NCBI RefSeq assembly: GCF_910596095.1
Contig: NC_056540.1
Coordinates: forward strand, 9,293,001-9,357,000
DNA from: Thunnus maccoyii
Taxonomy: Eukaryota; Chordata; Actinopteri; Scombriformes; Scombridae
Direction: 5' to 3'
Length of the DNA stretch: 64,000 bases
In this document: in pieces, positions 12,233-35,500 of the stretch
Position numbering within the stretch: the first letter of the stretch is position 1
Layout of the letters: each line of letters opens with the position of its first letter
The notes under the pieces: generated by a model
Database searches by the model: none
What the model was told of the DNA's origin: nothing
What the model saw: only the letters and a program-made list of their open reading frames with translations
Program-made: the position numbers and the translations under genes

Positions 12233-13787
12233 CGGAGCGCCGCAATAACGCGCTCCACACGACAAAATATCGACAAAATGGAGCCCGGTGCTCGGCCATG
12301 ACAATGCAGGTCAGAAGGGCTGCAAGTGTCGCACAAAATAGCGGAAGAAAAGTCGAAAACTAACAAGGCGTCGTGCACTTTGTAAAACGCGTTCAGTAAT
12401 TCGTAGTTAAATCAACATTCACGGCTTCTGTAGCCTGCAAGAGAGAGAGAAAGAGAGAGACAGAGAGAGAGAGAGGCCTGCTGCAGTCTGCTGCAGCTGA
12501 TCAAATCCTTTTAAAAAAAAAAAAGCTGTTTATGGAAGGCATTGCAAATTTGCACCATGTGATTAAAAAATGTTACTTTGCACGTTTTAATGTACAGCAG
12601 AAGTATGGTTCAGGCTTGAAAGAATGCAGCAAACATGCATGAAGGATACACGCTGGACACACTGTCAGTGCTGGAGGCAAATACATACAAAAGCCTTTCA
12701 TAGTGTGTTTGCTCAAAAGACTGCATGCGTTTTCTCATGCATGCTCTTAACATGAACTGATGTATGCAGCTTTGTGTATGCAGATCACTATGAACACTAT
12801 GATGTTATTAAATAAACTGGTGATATGCTGTTTGAGGGTGGAGGTGAATGTGGGTTATACTCTTGAGTTCATGTAGAGTTAAATCTGAGTGTATGAAGCC
12901 TAAAGGGGAGCACTGTCTGCTCCATCAGTGGGTATACATGTAGGCCTCTGTAAGAAATTGTAACCTCCCTCTTTCTTGTGAAGGCTACAAGCATAAAAGG
13001 TATCTTAAAAAAGGCTTTACTAGAGGCCTTTATGGAGTTGTCGAGTATAATGTCCTTATCTTTCTGGAATAGTGTCCCAGCTGTGGCTGACTCTGAGCTG
13101 ATCTGACTTCCCGACAGATCTGTGGAATAGCTCATGTTGCTTTGAAACACAGCGGACATAACTGTCCAGATCTTGAATCTAATCTAAATCTAGTCTAAGC
13201 CAACAAATACCAATTAAGTTCAGAGGATTGCTGAACTTCCACTCTGTAGCTTGACAAGGGAAACAAGTCGGATGTATTGTCTCAGTCGAGTCAGAATCTG
13301 CATCCTCTATCAGCAGTCTCAAATGTCTCTATGAAAATACATTACAGGCATTTAGTCAGAGGTCACAGCAACAGTCTGAATCCTGTTTAATGTCCCACGA
13401 CTATTAAAATGAATGCAACCATGTACCTTAAAGGTCTGATCATACATCTCCTTGTACAGATAAACACTGAAATGCTCTCACATGTAGTTAATAATGGAAA
13501 CCACATAAGAACTAGGTTAAGCATAGGTTTATAGGCTACAGTGTAGCTTTAAATTTTCATTTTATAATGATACGTTGATGCCTTTGCTTACAAAGTGACT
13601 GTTGGAATTTACAGCTAAGAAGTTTTAGCTAACACTGAAGTTGACTTTGGAAGTAGATGCATGCTTATAAAGTTCATAAAATTCACAATTACTGTGTCAA
13701 TTTGGCAGATTCAACTTCTATCACTCTCTCTATCTCTTAAAGAAACAAACTCGAGACACAGATTCGAGGAAAATTCCCAGGACTTCT

Positions 13788-14626
13788 TTTTATTAAGAGA
13801 ATTTCAGAACATAAGAGAGGGACCAGACACCTGCATTTGTCAGAGAAGGTTTCCAAATTCAATCGTTTTAAAAAAATCAGAGTGTTTAGAAAAGCTGACA
13901 TGACAGCGTGGATGGAGCAGGAGCTGTTTTTTTTTTCTTTTTTTTTCTTTACACGCAGGGTCGTCTAGGAGACGGGTCGGAGGCATCGCTGTTCCCGGAA
14001 TGTTTCACATGTTCGTCTTCCTCTTTCTTATGGACAACACGCTTCACACGCATATTTTTTAAAACACGATTTCAATGAAAAAAAAAAAAAAAAAAAGACC
14101 GTGAGACAGAAGCAAAGGGAACTCACTGCACATTTAGAGGTCTAAAAGAATCACCCACATTAACATGGCTGAACCGTTAATAAAACATGGATAAAAGGCT
14201 GAACTGTAGGAGAGGAAGGTCTAATCTGTGGAGGAGGAAGAAGAGGGGAGGAAGGGGAAGATCGGGGAGGAGAAAAAACACAGGAATACACAACTCACAA
14301 CATAGCCAATCCGGCAGGGACACACTTTCTACACCAAACAAGCCTTTAACAATCATGAAATGCCATTTAAAAAAGATTTTAGTGTGTTCATCTTGCTTGC
14401 AGACACTTGATATGACCACTGCAAATCTGCAAGGCGCTCCATAATCAGCTTTGCTTTTTGTGCTAAAAATCTGTACGGATACTTATAAAATCATTGATAA
14501 AAATATTCCTCTGTTAACAATACGCCTTGGAGGGAAACCATGTGAGAGACTTGGGGGGGCTGGCTGGCTGGCTGGGGGGTTTGGGGGGGAGGGATTGTAG
14601 AGGAGGAGGAAGCTTGGGCAGTGGTG
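13788..14626 (-). other. Probable 3' UTR of the hmgn gene
   Basis: Downstream of the hmgn stop on the minus strand, an AATAAA signal is seen at 13788-13793 (TTTATT on the plus strand). It is the first canonical signal found after the stop and would give a 3' UTR of about 0.85 kb. A poly(A/T) run at 14078-14095 lies within it. Confidence 0.6.
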
Positions 14627-17007
14627 CTACTCGGACTTGGCCTCCTCCTTGGCCTCCTCGGGGGCTGCCTCCACCTGTAGGACAAAGCACACAAGCCAAA
14701 GTCAGAACTTTGAACTATCTTTAAGATGATGCTGTATGTTTAAAGACTACAATAACCAACTTTTTCTGTGATTGAGAACTTTTTTCCCCCAGAAGTCTGC
14801 TCACCTCGTTGGTCTTGGCCTCTCCGTTCTCAGAGTGGTTTTCCTCGTTCGCCTCTGCCTCGGCGTTCTCCTTTGCCTTCTTGGTCTTCTTGTCCTCCTT
14901 CTTATCGTTCACAGCCTTTTCTTTCTGTAAAAGAAGCAACAGGACGAGCTGTTAGAGGGATGAATATTCAAACGCTACCTGTGTCTTCTCCTGCTTTGCA
15001 ATGCGAGCGTTTCCTACCTTTGCTGCCTTCTTGACCTTTGGTTCCGGCTTGGGTGGGGCCGGTTTCTGAGAACAGAGAGAGAAAGAGATTAAGAAACAGC
15101 TCTACTTAAAGACAACAATACTTTCTTTGCTAATTTACAAAATATTCTTGTTTTTCTGAGGACAATGGGAGAGCTTTGGCTGAAGTAACACACTTCTTAA
15201 AGTGGGTGACAAAGAATAAAACCCTAATCTGTGCTTTCTTGAAGGAAACCTCTAAGAAAGATGCTTTATATCATTATTATGGCTCTCCTTAAAGGTTTAT
15301 TGAAGATTTTAGACCATATTTAAATATTAAAAGTAATCAATCTGAGAACCCCCTTCATGCCATTGAAGGTAGTTAGTCAGTACTGCAAGTAGTTACATGT
15401 GCAATGTTTTTAACGTCCAGCCCTGTAGTTTTTGCTTACCAAAACGTTTCTAAATCAAGTTTTACTTGTGTAATAAGCAATTATATCAACTCTCATGTAT
15501 TTGTGTCAACTTTACTGCAACCTAGTGCACTACATAAATGTTTTTGACCTATTTTCAAGCTTAATAATGTAAAAATAACATGTTTTGCAGTTTAGTGTTG
15601 CTAGAAATCTGATTTGAGTATTTAATAATAAGAAGATAAAGTTTTTATATGTGCTTTTGATTCTCTGTGTGGCTTTATATAGTTAGTTATGTGTGTGTAA
15701 CTACTTATAAGCATTTTACTACTTTTTACATGTTCATTAACTGCATCTGATAATGTAAATGAGTTTGTATGTGTGTCTTCTTACCGCTGATAACCGAGCT
15801 GATCTCCTCTGGGGCTGAAACAGAACAAAGACTGTTATCACAGGGGATTCATACTGATTGGGACTGTATTCAGGAAACACACATTTGAATTGAATATAAA
15901 AAGTACTTTCTTCATGATGAAGCCCTCACATAACCCCAGACAGTGATTCAATTTTAATTCTAATCACATGTTTATGTTGTTACTTAACGTGCCCAACTCT
16001 TACCTCCTCCTTTTCTCCTCCTTCTGTTCCCTGTGACTGAAAAACACAAATATAACAGGTTAAGATGGAAAAAAGAAAAAAATAGCATTATTAAGAGTTT
16101 AACCAGTGTTTATATGAACAAGAAACAGTTGGTAAATGCTTCAGGCACTTATTACGCTTAATCACAAACCTGTTGAAAAAACTTTTTGGTTTCATGTGAA
16201 AACACTATTTTATTTCAAATACAGATGGTTTTAATGGATTGCAGCCCAGAAATAAAGGGCTAATGCGTGATTTCAGAAATGGGCTGCGAGAGCTCAGCCA
16301 TGTGGGCCTCTGGGGACATATTTTGAGAGCCCAGGCCCTGCTTTTCCCTTTCACTCCCCCATCTCTTTCTCTCATTCAATGCATGAAGCTCAGATTTGAA
16401 AGCTGGCGCGGGAGTCTTTGAGAAGGGGGAGGGACCTGCGTGGGCTCGCGGGCGCCACCGGGCGGCAGAGCCACGCCATCGCAGCCATTTGGGACTATGA
16501 ACAAAGAGAGAAAATATATTATTTTACCGAAACGCGACGGCGAATGTTTGTTTTTGCGGTCAAAAGGCAAAGGAAAGGCACTGATGTATTTTCTGGTGGC
16601 ACTTTGAGGCGGTTTGGTGGCCGAATGGCGATAAGTGAAGCGTTTGTTCTCGGTAGGTCGGCGACGAAGGTGGACAAGAGCTGCAAAGCATGGCTGCTGC
16701 TTGTGCTTTAACTGCATGGAGACCGAAAGAGACTTCTGACTCTCCAAAGGACAGCGGCTCTGACATGAAAACGCGTTTTAAAGGCCGAGTCCGAGCAGGA
16801 AAATATTCATTCTAACACACAAAAAATGTACATTATATCTAGAAAATAGGCAAAAATTACCAGCGATATATAACAGCTATACGCTGCGTTATAATTGAGT
16901 AATGTCTCAGAGGGATGTCTTCTCAATCGTTTGCATTGCATTAATAGCTGATTTCCCCCTCAAACTATTTTTATTATTTTGAGAATACGTACCTTTCTCT
17001 TGGGCAT
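14627..17007 (-). CDS. HMGN-family nucleosome-binding protein
   Basis: Six small exons on the minus strand: 17007-16993, 16036-16004, 15814-15785, 15065-15018, 14924-14805 and 14674-14627. All have GT-AG borders and all junctions are in phase 0, giving 97 residues. HMGN proteins bind the nucleosome core through a conserved arginine-rich segment and loosen chromatin. Visible features are the MPKRK start, the nucleosome-binding core RRSARLSA (residues 19-26) followed by KPAPPKPEPK, a Lys/Glu-rich regulatory region, the SENGEAKT segment of the chromatin-unfolding domain, and an acidic tail ending EAKSE. The six-exon structure is typical of the family. Position beside SH3BGRL matches mammalian HMGN5, but the long acidic HMGN5 tail is absent; the C-terminus is closer to HMGN1. 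Family is certain; the paralogue name is left open. It is probably driven from the divergent promoter region shared with sh3bgrl. Confidence 0.93.
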
Positions 17008-18031
17008 GTTGATCTCTTGGAGGTTTTCTTACAAATACAACTAAAAACTGTTTTTCTCAGTGGGTTCAGTGCATGTGAAGACGAGTGTCTCCCTTATGCT
17101 CGGCAGTGTAGTAAACACACTGAACAGAGAGGCGAGTGGTTGAATGGGGGGAGGGGTGCGGCTAAACGCATGATTGATAGGCTCTCGGCCAATCAGGTGA
17201 CGCCATTCGGGGCTGCAGAACACTTGGAATTTAGGAGCCGGTGATGTTCTGGGGTCTGCGCGAATGGCTTCTTGCAGGGAGAGATGGGAGGAAGCCTGCA
17301 AGAAGGAAAGGATTGCATTCGAGGACATATTGCCTGCACACGAGTGTGTTCAGAGACTGTGTGTGTGTGTATGTATGTGTGTGTGTGTGTGTGAGAGAGA
17401 GAGTGAGAGGCCGCGCGGCTAACCTGTAAGCCCCGTTATACAGGCCCCGGCGGCAGGCAACATGCCACTGTGTAAAGCCATGCATCCTTGTCTAAAAGAG
17501 CAAGCGCTCACATCTGCAGCGCCCGGCAGGGAGACATTTTCACCATAAATTCACTTCGTGCTTGAGTCCAATATGGCGCCCACTCCTCTCCCGACACATT
17601 TTTTTTGTTTGTCAGTCGGCTTTCCTAAATTCGTTTCAGTAAAAAAGCCGTTTGCGTCGTCTGCCCCAGACGCCTGCAGGGGGCCCACAAAGCCCGTCTA
17701 ATAATGAATGTGGCTGCTCAAGACGGCGCTTCCAGTGGCTGTGCTGTTACACAAAAGCGCACACGAAGTGTTCAAAAAAAAAAAAATCACAGCAGAATTT
17801 GTATTTTATTCGCCGCCACAACACAAGCATACCTACGTTTTTACTTGATCACCTGCAGCGGTGCATGTTTGCAAAGTAAACAAGAACAATAGGTCTGTGC
17901 CCGCAGACAATAGGGTCGATGCTGAAATACTCAGACAATATAACCCTGTTGTCTTGCCATTATGATAGGTCTATTGCTTGTGTGCGTGTACGTGTCTCCG
18001 AGTGTGTGCACCACTCACACACACACACACA

Positions 18032-18081
<50 letters not shown>

Positions 18082-18324
18082 CTCTAAGGGGCGGGGAGGC
18101 AGAGTAGAGGCGGAGGAGGAATGCAAAGCTCCATCCAGTGCTGAGAACAGGAGCATTTGCGCAGATTGTCTGCGCTGCCTACAACCAGACACACAGCGTT
18201 TCAGCCTGGGAACTTTGTTGTTGTTTGTTTCTGTGCCACTGCCGAGCAATCCGCCTGCAAAGTGTCCGCAAGGAGCAGAGCAAATCAACCGCTGCATACC
18301 GGACTCCATCGTCAGGGATTTAAC
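17008..18324. promoter_or_regulatory. Divergent promoter region between hmgn (-) and sh3bgrl (+)
   Basis: The two start codons face away from each other across 1.3 kb of DNA that is richer in GC and CpG than its surroundings. A CCAATCAG box lies at 17189-17196 on the hmgn side, and a GGGGCGGGG GC box near 18088 on the sh3bgrl side. A GT array (17360-17392) and a long GA array (18033-18080) lie in between. Probable 5' UTRs of both genes lie at the edges. Transcription start sites cannot be fixed from sequence. Confidence 0.7.
18033..18080. repeat. (GA)n microsatellite
   Basis: Perfect GA array about 250 bp upstream of the sh3bgrl start codon, in the probable core promoter or 5' UTR. Purine tracts like this often bind GAGA-type factors. 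That role is inferred. Confidence 0.95.
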
Positions 18325-29373
<11,049 letters not shown>

Positions 29374-31330
29374 CTTTACACCCGGTTTCTACCTGAGACC
29401 TCAGGCTTAGACCCAGACCTGGACCTGGACCCAGACTGACCTGAAGCAACATTTCACTCAGCTTGTAAATCTGTGGGATTTTTTTTTTCTTTTTTAAAAT
29501 TTAGTATGTTTTTTTTTTTTATTATTAATCTATGTTCAGTTGTGCCTTGTCAGCTGTAGTGAAAGGAGGTACAAAAGCAGAGCATTATGGGTATCTTAAA
29601 AACAGCTCTGCTTCCTCTCATTAACCTCAGCCTGCTAAGCCTATTGGCCTAATGACATGTCAATCAACCATTAGCATGAACATGAACAGAATGACAAGAC
29701 GTTCTGTGTAGCTTCGACACATCATCAGACTCAACAAAATGTGCGCACTTTGAAAATTGTAACACAGACTCATTTGGCCCACATTGCTCCATCTATGTAA
29801 ACATGACATCATTAAGAAGTTGCTGCCATTTATTTAACTCATCGGGTTTAACCAATACATTGTAAGATAAGTCTTGTGTAATCCTGGAAACATTGAGGCA
29901 AATATTGTGCTCCTGTCAGTCATGTCATCGCCCAAACTGCAGCACTTTCTGTAGGAGTTACATATTACAATCCAATTCTTTATGTTTTTATTTACTTTAT
30001 ATTGTCTTAATGCTGTTTTAATAGCAAACTTTTTTCTACGAGATGATATATGTTTAAAAATGACAAAATTTACAAGTCTGCAAACATAGAGTGATGTGAA
30101 AGAGTTTTTTTTTCTATTTGCTGTTTTTTTTGTTTAGTTTGTTTAGGGGAGTTGGACAGCTGTTCCCTTTTGCTATAAGCATCCTGTTTCACACTGTGTC
30201 GGTAATCCCTGTCTTATATAAGTTGATATCTTCCCTAAAATAAAATAAAAGTAAGACTGCAAATAAAACTGCAAACCTGACTCAGTGCTCCTTAAATTGG
30301 TGGTTGATGTGAAAAGTCTGAAGAAGGATATGGTAAAATAAATCAGAAATCCACTCTGCTTCCTTATAACGAACAATAAAAGATTCAATTTGCAGAATAT
30401 AACTGTCGTTTCATTGAACATAGCTAATAGTAACTGACGTATTATTGCATGTGTGATTCAATTACCACTGAAATATAAACATTTTAAAGAGGAAGTAGGA
30501 GTGCCTGTGAAAAGTACTTTTCACACATATTCTCCAGAATGTTCTTCAGCTACTTAAGGTATTCAAGTACAGTACTTTAAATACAATTTTGATAAACCTT
30601 TCTTGAGTATTTCCATTTTATGTTACTGTTCCATTACATGGAGGGAAATATTGCACTTTTTACTAAGATAAGCTCATGAAATTCAATGCATTTTTTAATA
30701 TTAATGTATTTTTTAATATATTTAATATTATTTTTGGCTTGTGACCTTTTATAAAAAGCAGCTTCTGGTTTGTGATTTTTCTCAAGTTGTTGTCAGCAGT
30801 CGTCAGCAGTTCCACCAGACATTTTCCCTCTAAACTTTTCAGGTGACTCCATTTGAAGAACAGCTTGAGACCCATTAGCCAGTTTCCTACAAAAAAGGAA
30901 ACTTTTTTGAAAAGTTTGTGTAGCAGAAGTTATTTTATTCTTCTTGTCCATTAATCCATTAATATCCCATTCATCATCTCATGACCCCCAGATTGATCTT
31001 GTAACCCTTTGGAGGGAGCTCGACTATATGTTGGGAAACATATACATACTTATGTATAAACACATATAACAGTATATAAAAACAGCTACAGCTCCACAAC
31101 CTAAAACAGTAAAATGCTACATACACATGAGTTGATACTTAAGTCCTACATTTTTCTAACAATACTTCTGTACCTTGACTTAAGAAGGATTTTAAATGCA
31201 GGACTTTTACGTGTAGTTGAGTATTTTTAGATTGTTGCTTTGGCACTTAAGTAAAGTATTTGAGTACTTCTGCCTCTCAGCCTCTCTCAGCTTCTCTTTT
31301 CTCCCTCAACTGTGATTTTCAGTTATAGAT
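29374..31330. other. sh3bgrl 3' UTR and spacer to the tasl-like gene
   Basis: The probable sh3bgrl 3' UTR is AT-rich, with T runs at 29479 and 29510 and AATAAA signals near 30242 and 30375. From about 30490 to 31285 the DNA looks like an interspersed repeat with AAGTAAAGTATTTGAGTACT-type ends. No gene was recognised. Confidence 0.6.
30490..31285. repeat. Probable MITE with AAGTA/TACTT ends
   Basis: The left side has GTGAAAAGTACTTTTCACAC and CAAGTACAGTACTTTAAATAC; the right side has GGCACTTAAGTAAAGTATTT followed by GAGTACTTCTGCC. The pattern resembles a common fish MITE in which both ends carry TTTACTTAAGTA-like phrases. Exact termini and target duplication were not resolved. Confidence 0.5.
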
Positions 31331-31516
31331 TAATAAAGGAAGTGCGTGGTGAGGGTGGAGGGGCCAGTTGTCAGTTGCAGAAGTGAAACAAGCCAGCAGA
31401 TCTCCACAGTTGCACACGCAGTCACACTGTGTTCTACTAGTGCTCAAGAAGACTAACAATAAGAAGCAAAGTGGGCTAAAAGTACACAGAAAAGAAGACA
31501 AGAGTCATCCTGTGCC
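31325..31516 (+). promoter_or_regulatory. Candidate promoter and 5' UTR of the tasl-like gene
   Basis: A TATA-like ATTAATAAAG at about 31328-31337 is followed by an ETS/PU.1-type AAGGAAGTG at about 31336-31344. The start codon lies some 175 bases downstream. An ETS site would fit expression in immune cells, but both calls are pattern matches only. Confidence 0.35.
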
Positions 31517-32572
31517 ATGTTGGCTGAAGGTTTTCTCAGAGTGCTGCGTTACAGGGAGGAAAGAAAATTTGCGTCTAAGCAGCACAAAACACAGGCACAC
31601 GCTAACCGTACGGATCCGTTGAACTGTGATCTCTCAAACTCTACAGACCTACAGACAGATCCAGCAGAAGCAGGTAAACGGTCTTATTATAACTGCTTTG
31701 TACTGATGTAGTACACCTATTAACTGAGGTGTGAAGTCTTTTAGGACTTACTTAAACTCAACATGGCTAGTTCCTCTAACTAAAATGATTTTCTTCTCTG
31801 TCATATAATCTTACACTGAGCAGCCATATAGCACGAATGTCAAACTGAACTAAAAACATCTCAATAACCAGTTTATGATCTGTACTCAGGTCCAAACCAG
31901 GAACAACTAGACTCCAACCATGCCAGTGGGCTGAGAGTGCTGCCTCAAGGTCCTATGGGTCTCTTAATCCCTGGCTGTTCACCCATCCTCGCCCTGGACC
32001 ATGACCTAACAGTCTGCTTAGACAGTTGTAGCCTCTTGGAGCAGTATCCAGACATACAGGTGGCTGACTCAGGCGTCATCCCACACAACCCACTGAGAGC
32101 CACCATCACTCAGCGCGAGTTGTACACTCAATCTCCATCAGCCTCTGAGGTTTGCACAGCCCAGCAGGATCTGCAAAATGAGCCTCTCTCATCGATACCA
32201 GACCAGGGTTATCTGGTTATGGGGGCCAGTGTGAACATCAGCCTGGATCTGCCCGGCTCAGGGTTGGAGCCTATGTCTAATTCGGTGCTGAACGGGCTGC
32301 TGGACAAACAGCTGGAGGAGGTGTACCTGCAGCACCTGACTGACAACTTGGCTCGGTGCAACTCCCACCTGGGGAACAGCCTCCTGCATGGCCTGGTGCC
32401 GCCCCCGCAGCCCAGCAGCCAGGCAGAGGGGCCAGAATCACTGGAGGCCAGTCTGGTGGAAAGCGGCAGGAAGATCAGCTACCTGAGCACCCACAACTTA
32501 GCTCCCTGCTCATCCACCTTCAGCTCCCCTGTGCTGCGGATTTCAGAGGCTGACAGTACCCATCTCCAGTGA
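31517..32572 (+). CDS. tasl: TASL/CXorf21-like adaptor (SLC15A4-IRF5 pathway)
   Basis: Two exons, 31517-31673 and 31890-32572, split a glycine codon and give 279 residues; human TASL has 301. TASL sits on endolysosomes bound to the transporter SLC15A4. After Toll-like receptor 7/8/9 signalling its pLxIS motif is phosphorylated and recruits IRF5 for interferon and cytokine induction. The N-terminus MLAEGFLRVLRY mirrors human MLSEGYLSGLEY, the SLC15A4-binding end. Residues near CLDSCSLLEQYPDIQVADSG match the human CKNYNDLQIAGGQ region, SNSVLNGLLDKQLEEVYLQH matches SNAVLNEYLEQKVVELYKQY, and the C-terminus SSPVLRISEA holds an LxIS motif (Leu268-Arg269-Ile270-Ser271) where human has PSLHIS. The intervening sequence is diverged. 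The match is from memory; no other family came to mind that fits all four blocks. Whether this is the direct orthologue or a second fish paralogue is unclear. Confidence 0.85.
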
Positions 32573-35500
32573 AGCATGAGGGCAAACACCCAGAAAGAGT
32601 ATTAAATATGGAAACTGAGAAGTGTAAACAACTGTATTTGCTGTTATTTTTGTTTACCTGTATCTACACAATGTCTTTGTTTACTTGCTAGATGAAATGA
32701 TGCCTCAACTTTACCTGCTCTCATATGACACCTGCTGTTAGATTTAAGTACTACATCACCCTGAATTTACCAGTTATTCATTAGAATTCATGTTACTGAC
32801 ATCATAAGTGGGTGTGTGAAAGGTATTTAACATATTCATGCAAACTGTGATCTAGTGTGAGTTTATCCTGTACAGTGAAGAAGCCTTATAAATAGAAATG
32901 TAACCTAGTGTTGATTAATCCTTCTGGTCTAAATGAAGTAAAATAAAATAATTATTAAATCATTGCTGTTTTAGATTCTAATCAATGAATAAGTAGTTAT
33001 TTTCAACCCTCCTGTTTATCCTATGGGTAACAAATGACCCATTCATGTGATTAAACACATGCAACCAGCCTAAAAGTTGATCACTTTTCCTGAATTATAT
33101 TTTTACAAAATTGGTACACCATCAGGGTACAAAGATTGTCTTCAGGTTCTTCTATAAGAAGTATAAATAAATGATTTTTAGCAACTATAAATCATTGTAA
33201 ACAAGCACACACACACACTCTCTTGTGCATGTGCAGTATCGCCCTCACCAGACACCTGACAGAGTTCCACACCCTATTTGAAATGAAGTAAAATAATTTC
33301 TTTTGGGGAAAAAATTGTTTGCTTTAAAGGCAATGTACGTCTATACCAGTATGTCTGTGTGAAAAGTAATCAGCAATAAGGATGGATTACCAACTGAGCA
33401 TGTAGGGATAGTGAGCAACTGCCACAGGGCTGCAGACCACCAGGGGCCCCGAAAGCACCAGGTCTGCTCAAAGTCCAGATGCTTTTTGGTCACTTGAAAA
33501 TTAGTTTGAGAAGCAGCACCAGTAAAGTACAATATCTAGATCCTACACTATACTTTTGTGGCCCTGTCTTGTAGAGGGGCCCCGTCAAAATCTGGTTTTG
33601 ACAGGGTAGTATTACCCAGCACAGGAGCACTGGATATATCAGCATATCAGTACAAATATAATCATGCTGTTGACTTGGAGGCAGAGTTATGCCCTGTGGC
33701 CCCCATACAGGTTAATCCTGCCATGTTGTTCACGGGCCAACTGGGGCTGCAGACAGGGGAGGCAGAAGAGACGCCAAAATCTTTCCCCCAAAGAAGGACT
33801 GAAATACATCTGCAAAGGCTAGACTTGAAGACTTGCGTACTGGTGCATATACTCAGTAGGGAAATACACAGACATGGCTAAGAGTACAAGAAAGTTACAA
33901 CCACTACTACTATTAATAATAATAATAATAATAATGATCAATTACTGCAAAAAACCCCAAACAGTTATTGTGTGTTTTGCAGTAAAAATGATTGATGTAC
34001 ACTGAATTATTTATTCAGAACAAGGATGATGGAGTCTGTTTTAAAGGGTAAGGCTGGCAATTTTCCATATTTTTCTTATTGTTAACAAATCTCATGTGCA
34101 GAGTCAAACCAACAATGAATCAATCCTACTTACAAGTATTGTGTGTATCCAAAGCCTGATACATCGTATTCTTCTGTGCCGTAGACCTCCGTTGTTGTCC
34201 AAAAGTATTAAAAACACCTCAGTGAGCCACATCGTTACACTGGGTGACATGTTCCTTGTCCCTGAAGAGAGTGGTTTCGTTGATTTGTTTAGAAACGGCT
34301 CCAAAGACTAATAACAGCAATCACATTTTAACTCTCCAGAAAGTATTTCCATGGCAGGAAGAGGCCACCGCGCATGCATGAGGATGCGGGTCTGTTCACA
34401 CCGCTCTGACTGCTAGCTTGTTGTGCTATATATCACAAAGTCTTCACTTTGTTTTAAACTTCTTTGAGAAATTTACAATGTCTGGATCAGAGTCTGATCA
34501 ATACAATGTGCATGAAAAATGGCGATAGTTTACTGTAAAGAGAGCTGTGTCCTTGCGCATGCTCTGTGGCCTCTGTTTCCTGACGTGGAAATACTTTCCA
34601 GAGAGTGAAAACTTGATGCTGTTATTAGTCTTTGGAGCCTTTACTAAATAAACCAAAGTAACCACACTCTTCAGGGACAAGGAACATGTCACCCAATGCA
34701 GTGGTGTGGTTCATTGATGCGTTTTTAATAGGTTTTGGACAACAATGGAGGTCTATGGTGCAGAGTAATATGATATATCAGGCTTTGGATACACACATAA
34801 TACTTGTAAGTAGGATCAGTTCATTGTTGGTTTGGCTCTGCACATGAGATTTGTTGACAATAAGAAAAATATAGTAAATCACAAGGCTTATCCTTTAAAG
34901 GCACCTTCAGGTCCCAGTGATGTCCAGCTGGACTGACCAATAGCCTGAAGAGTTACGATGCATCTACCAGCTTAAGGTTGATTTGTAACCGGTGAAGCAC
35001 AGATCCTCACAGCTGGTGTCTTAAAGCACCACAGAGGAGGTAATGGTAATCCACTAACATGAACTAAGACATTCAGCCTTTAGGAAATCTGAGCTGATTC
35101 ACTGGTCTCTGCAAAAAGATGAAAAATAGATTCTTTGAGGCTTTCCTGTAATGTGCAGATTTGAGTAGCAGTGTCTTATTAGACTTTGTTTCATACAGCC
35201 TCCAGGTCATTTGTGTTTTTTAATTTCCTAATGAACTCCTCAATAATAGTCGTAGGATGAAAAACTTTCTTAAAATGGTTTAGTAGAAACATGATTGCAA
35301 AACAACTCTCATGCATTTAAATGTAGATGTAATAACATGATAATATTCAATGTAGAGTAAAAAAAGAACAAAAAAACAGTTACATCACTTTGATAACACT
35401 ATACCTGTATTTATATGAAAGGGGCGACACACCCCCACAGGTGTTTTCACTCATGTTGCCTGATTAGACCTCGGGACTGTGCAAGCAGGTAGAGACTCTG

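Larger units (their letters stand above)
5007..13787. other. Long gene-free interval between tent5d-like and hmgn
   Basis: The 3' UTR of the tent5d-like gene probably begins here; possible AATAAA signals lie at 5842 and 6533. The rest is AT-rich DNA with several (AC)n arrays and purine- or pyrimidine-rich runs at 7440-7620 and 10500-10640. Two stretches, 8130-8360 and 9120-9300, have the even composition typical of conserved non-coding elements, but conservation cannot be judged here. In human Xq21.1 BRWD3 sits between TENT5D and HMGN5. I found no bromodomain or WD-repeat exon. Confidence 0.5.

Noticed and set aside
14491-14724. Pro/Ser-rich frames at the end of the hmgn gene
   Set aside because: They overlap the last hmgn exon and a CT-rich 3' UTR in other frames; the hmgn model explains the coding signal.
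16376-16747. Overlapping frames of 97-123 residues on both strands in hmgn intron 1
   Set aside because: CpG-rich promoter-proximal intron gives long chance frames; no family match and no splice partners.
34096-34311. 71-residue frame beside a mirrored frame at 34104-34304
   Set aside because: It lies entirely within the left arm of a fold-back transposon, and the other arm gives a similar chance frame.
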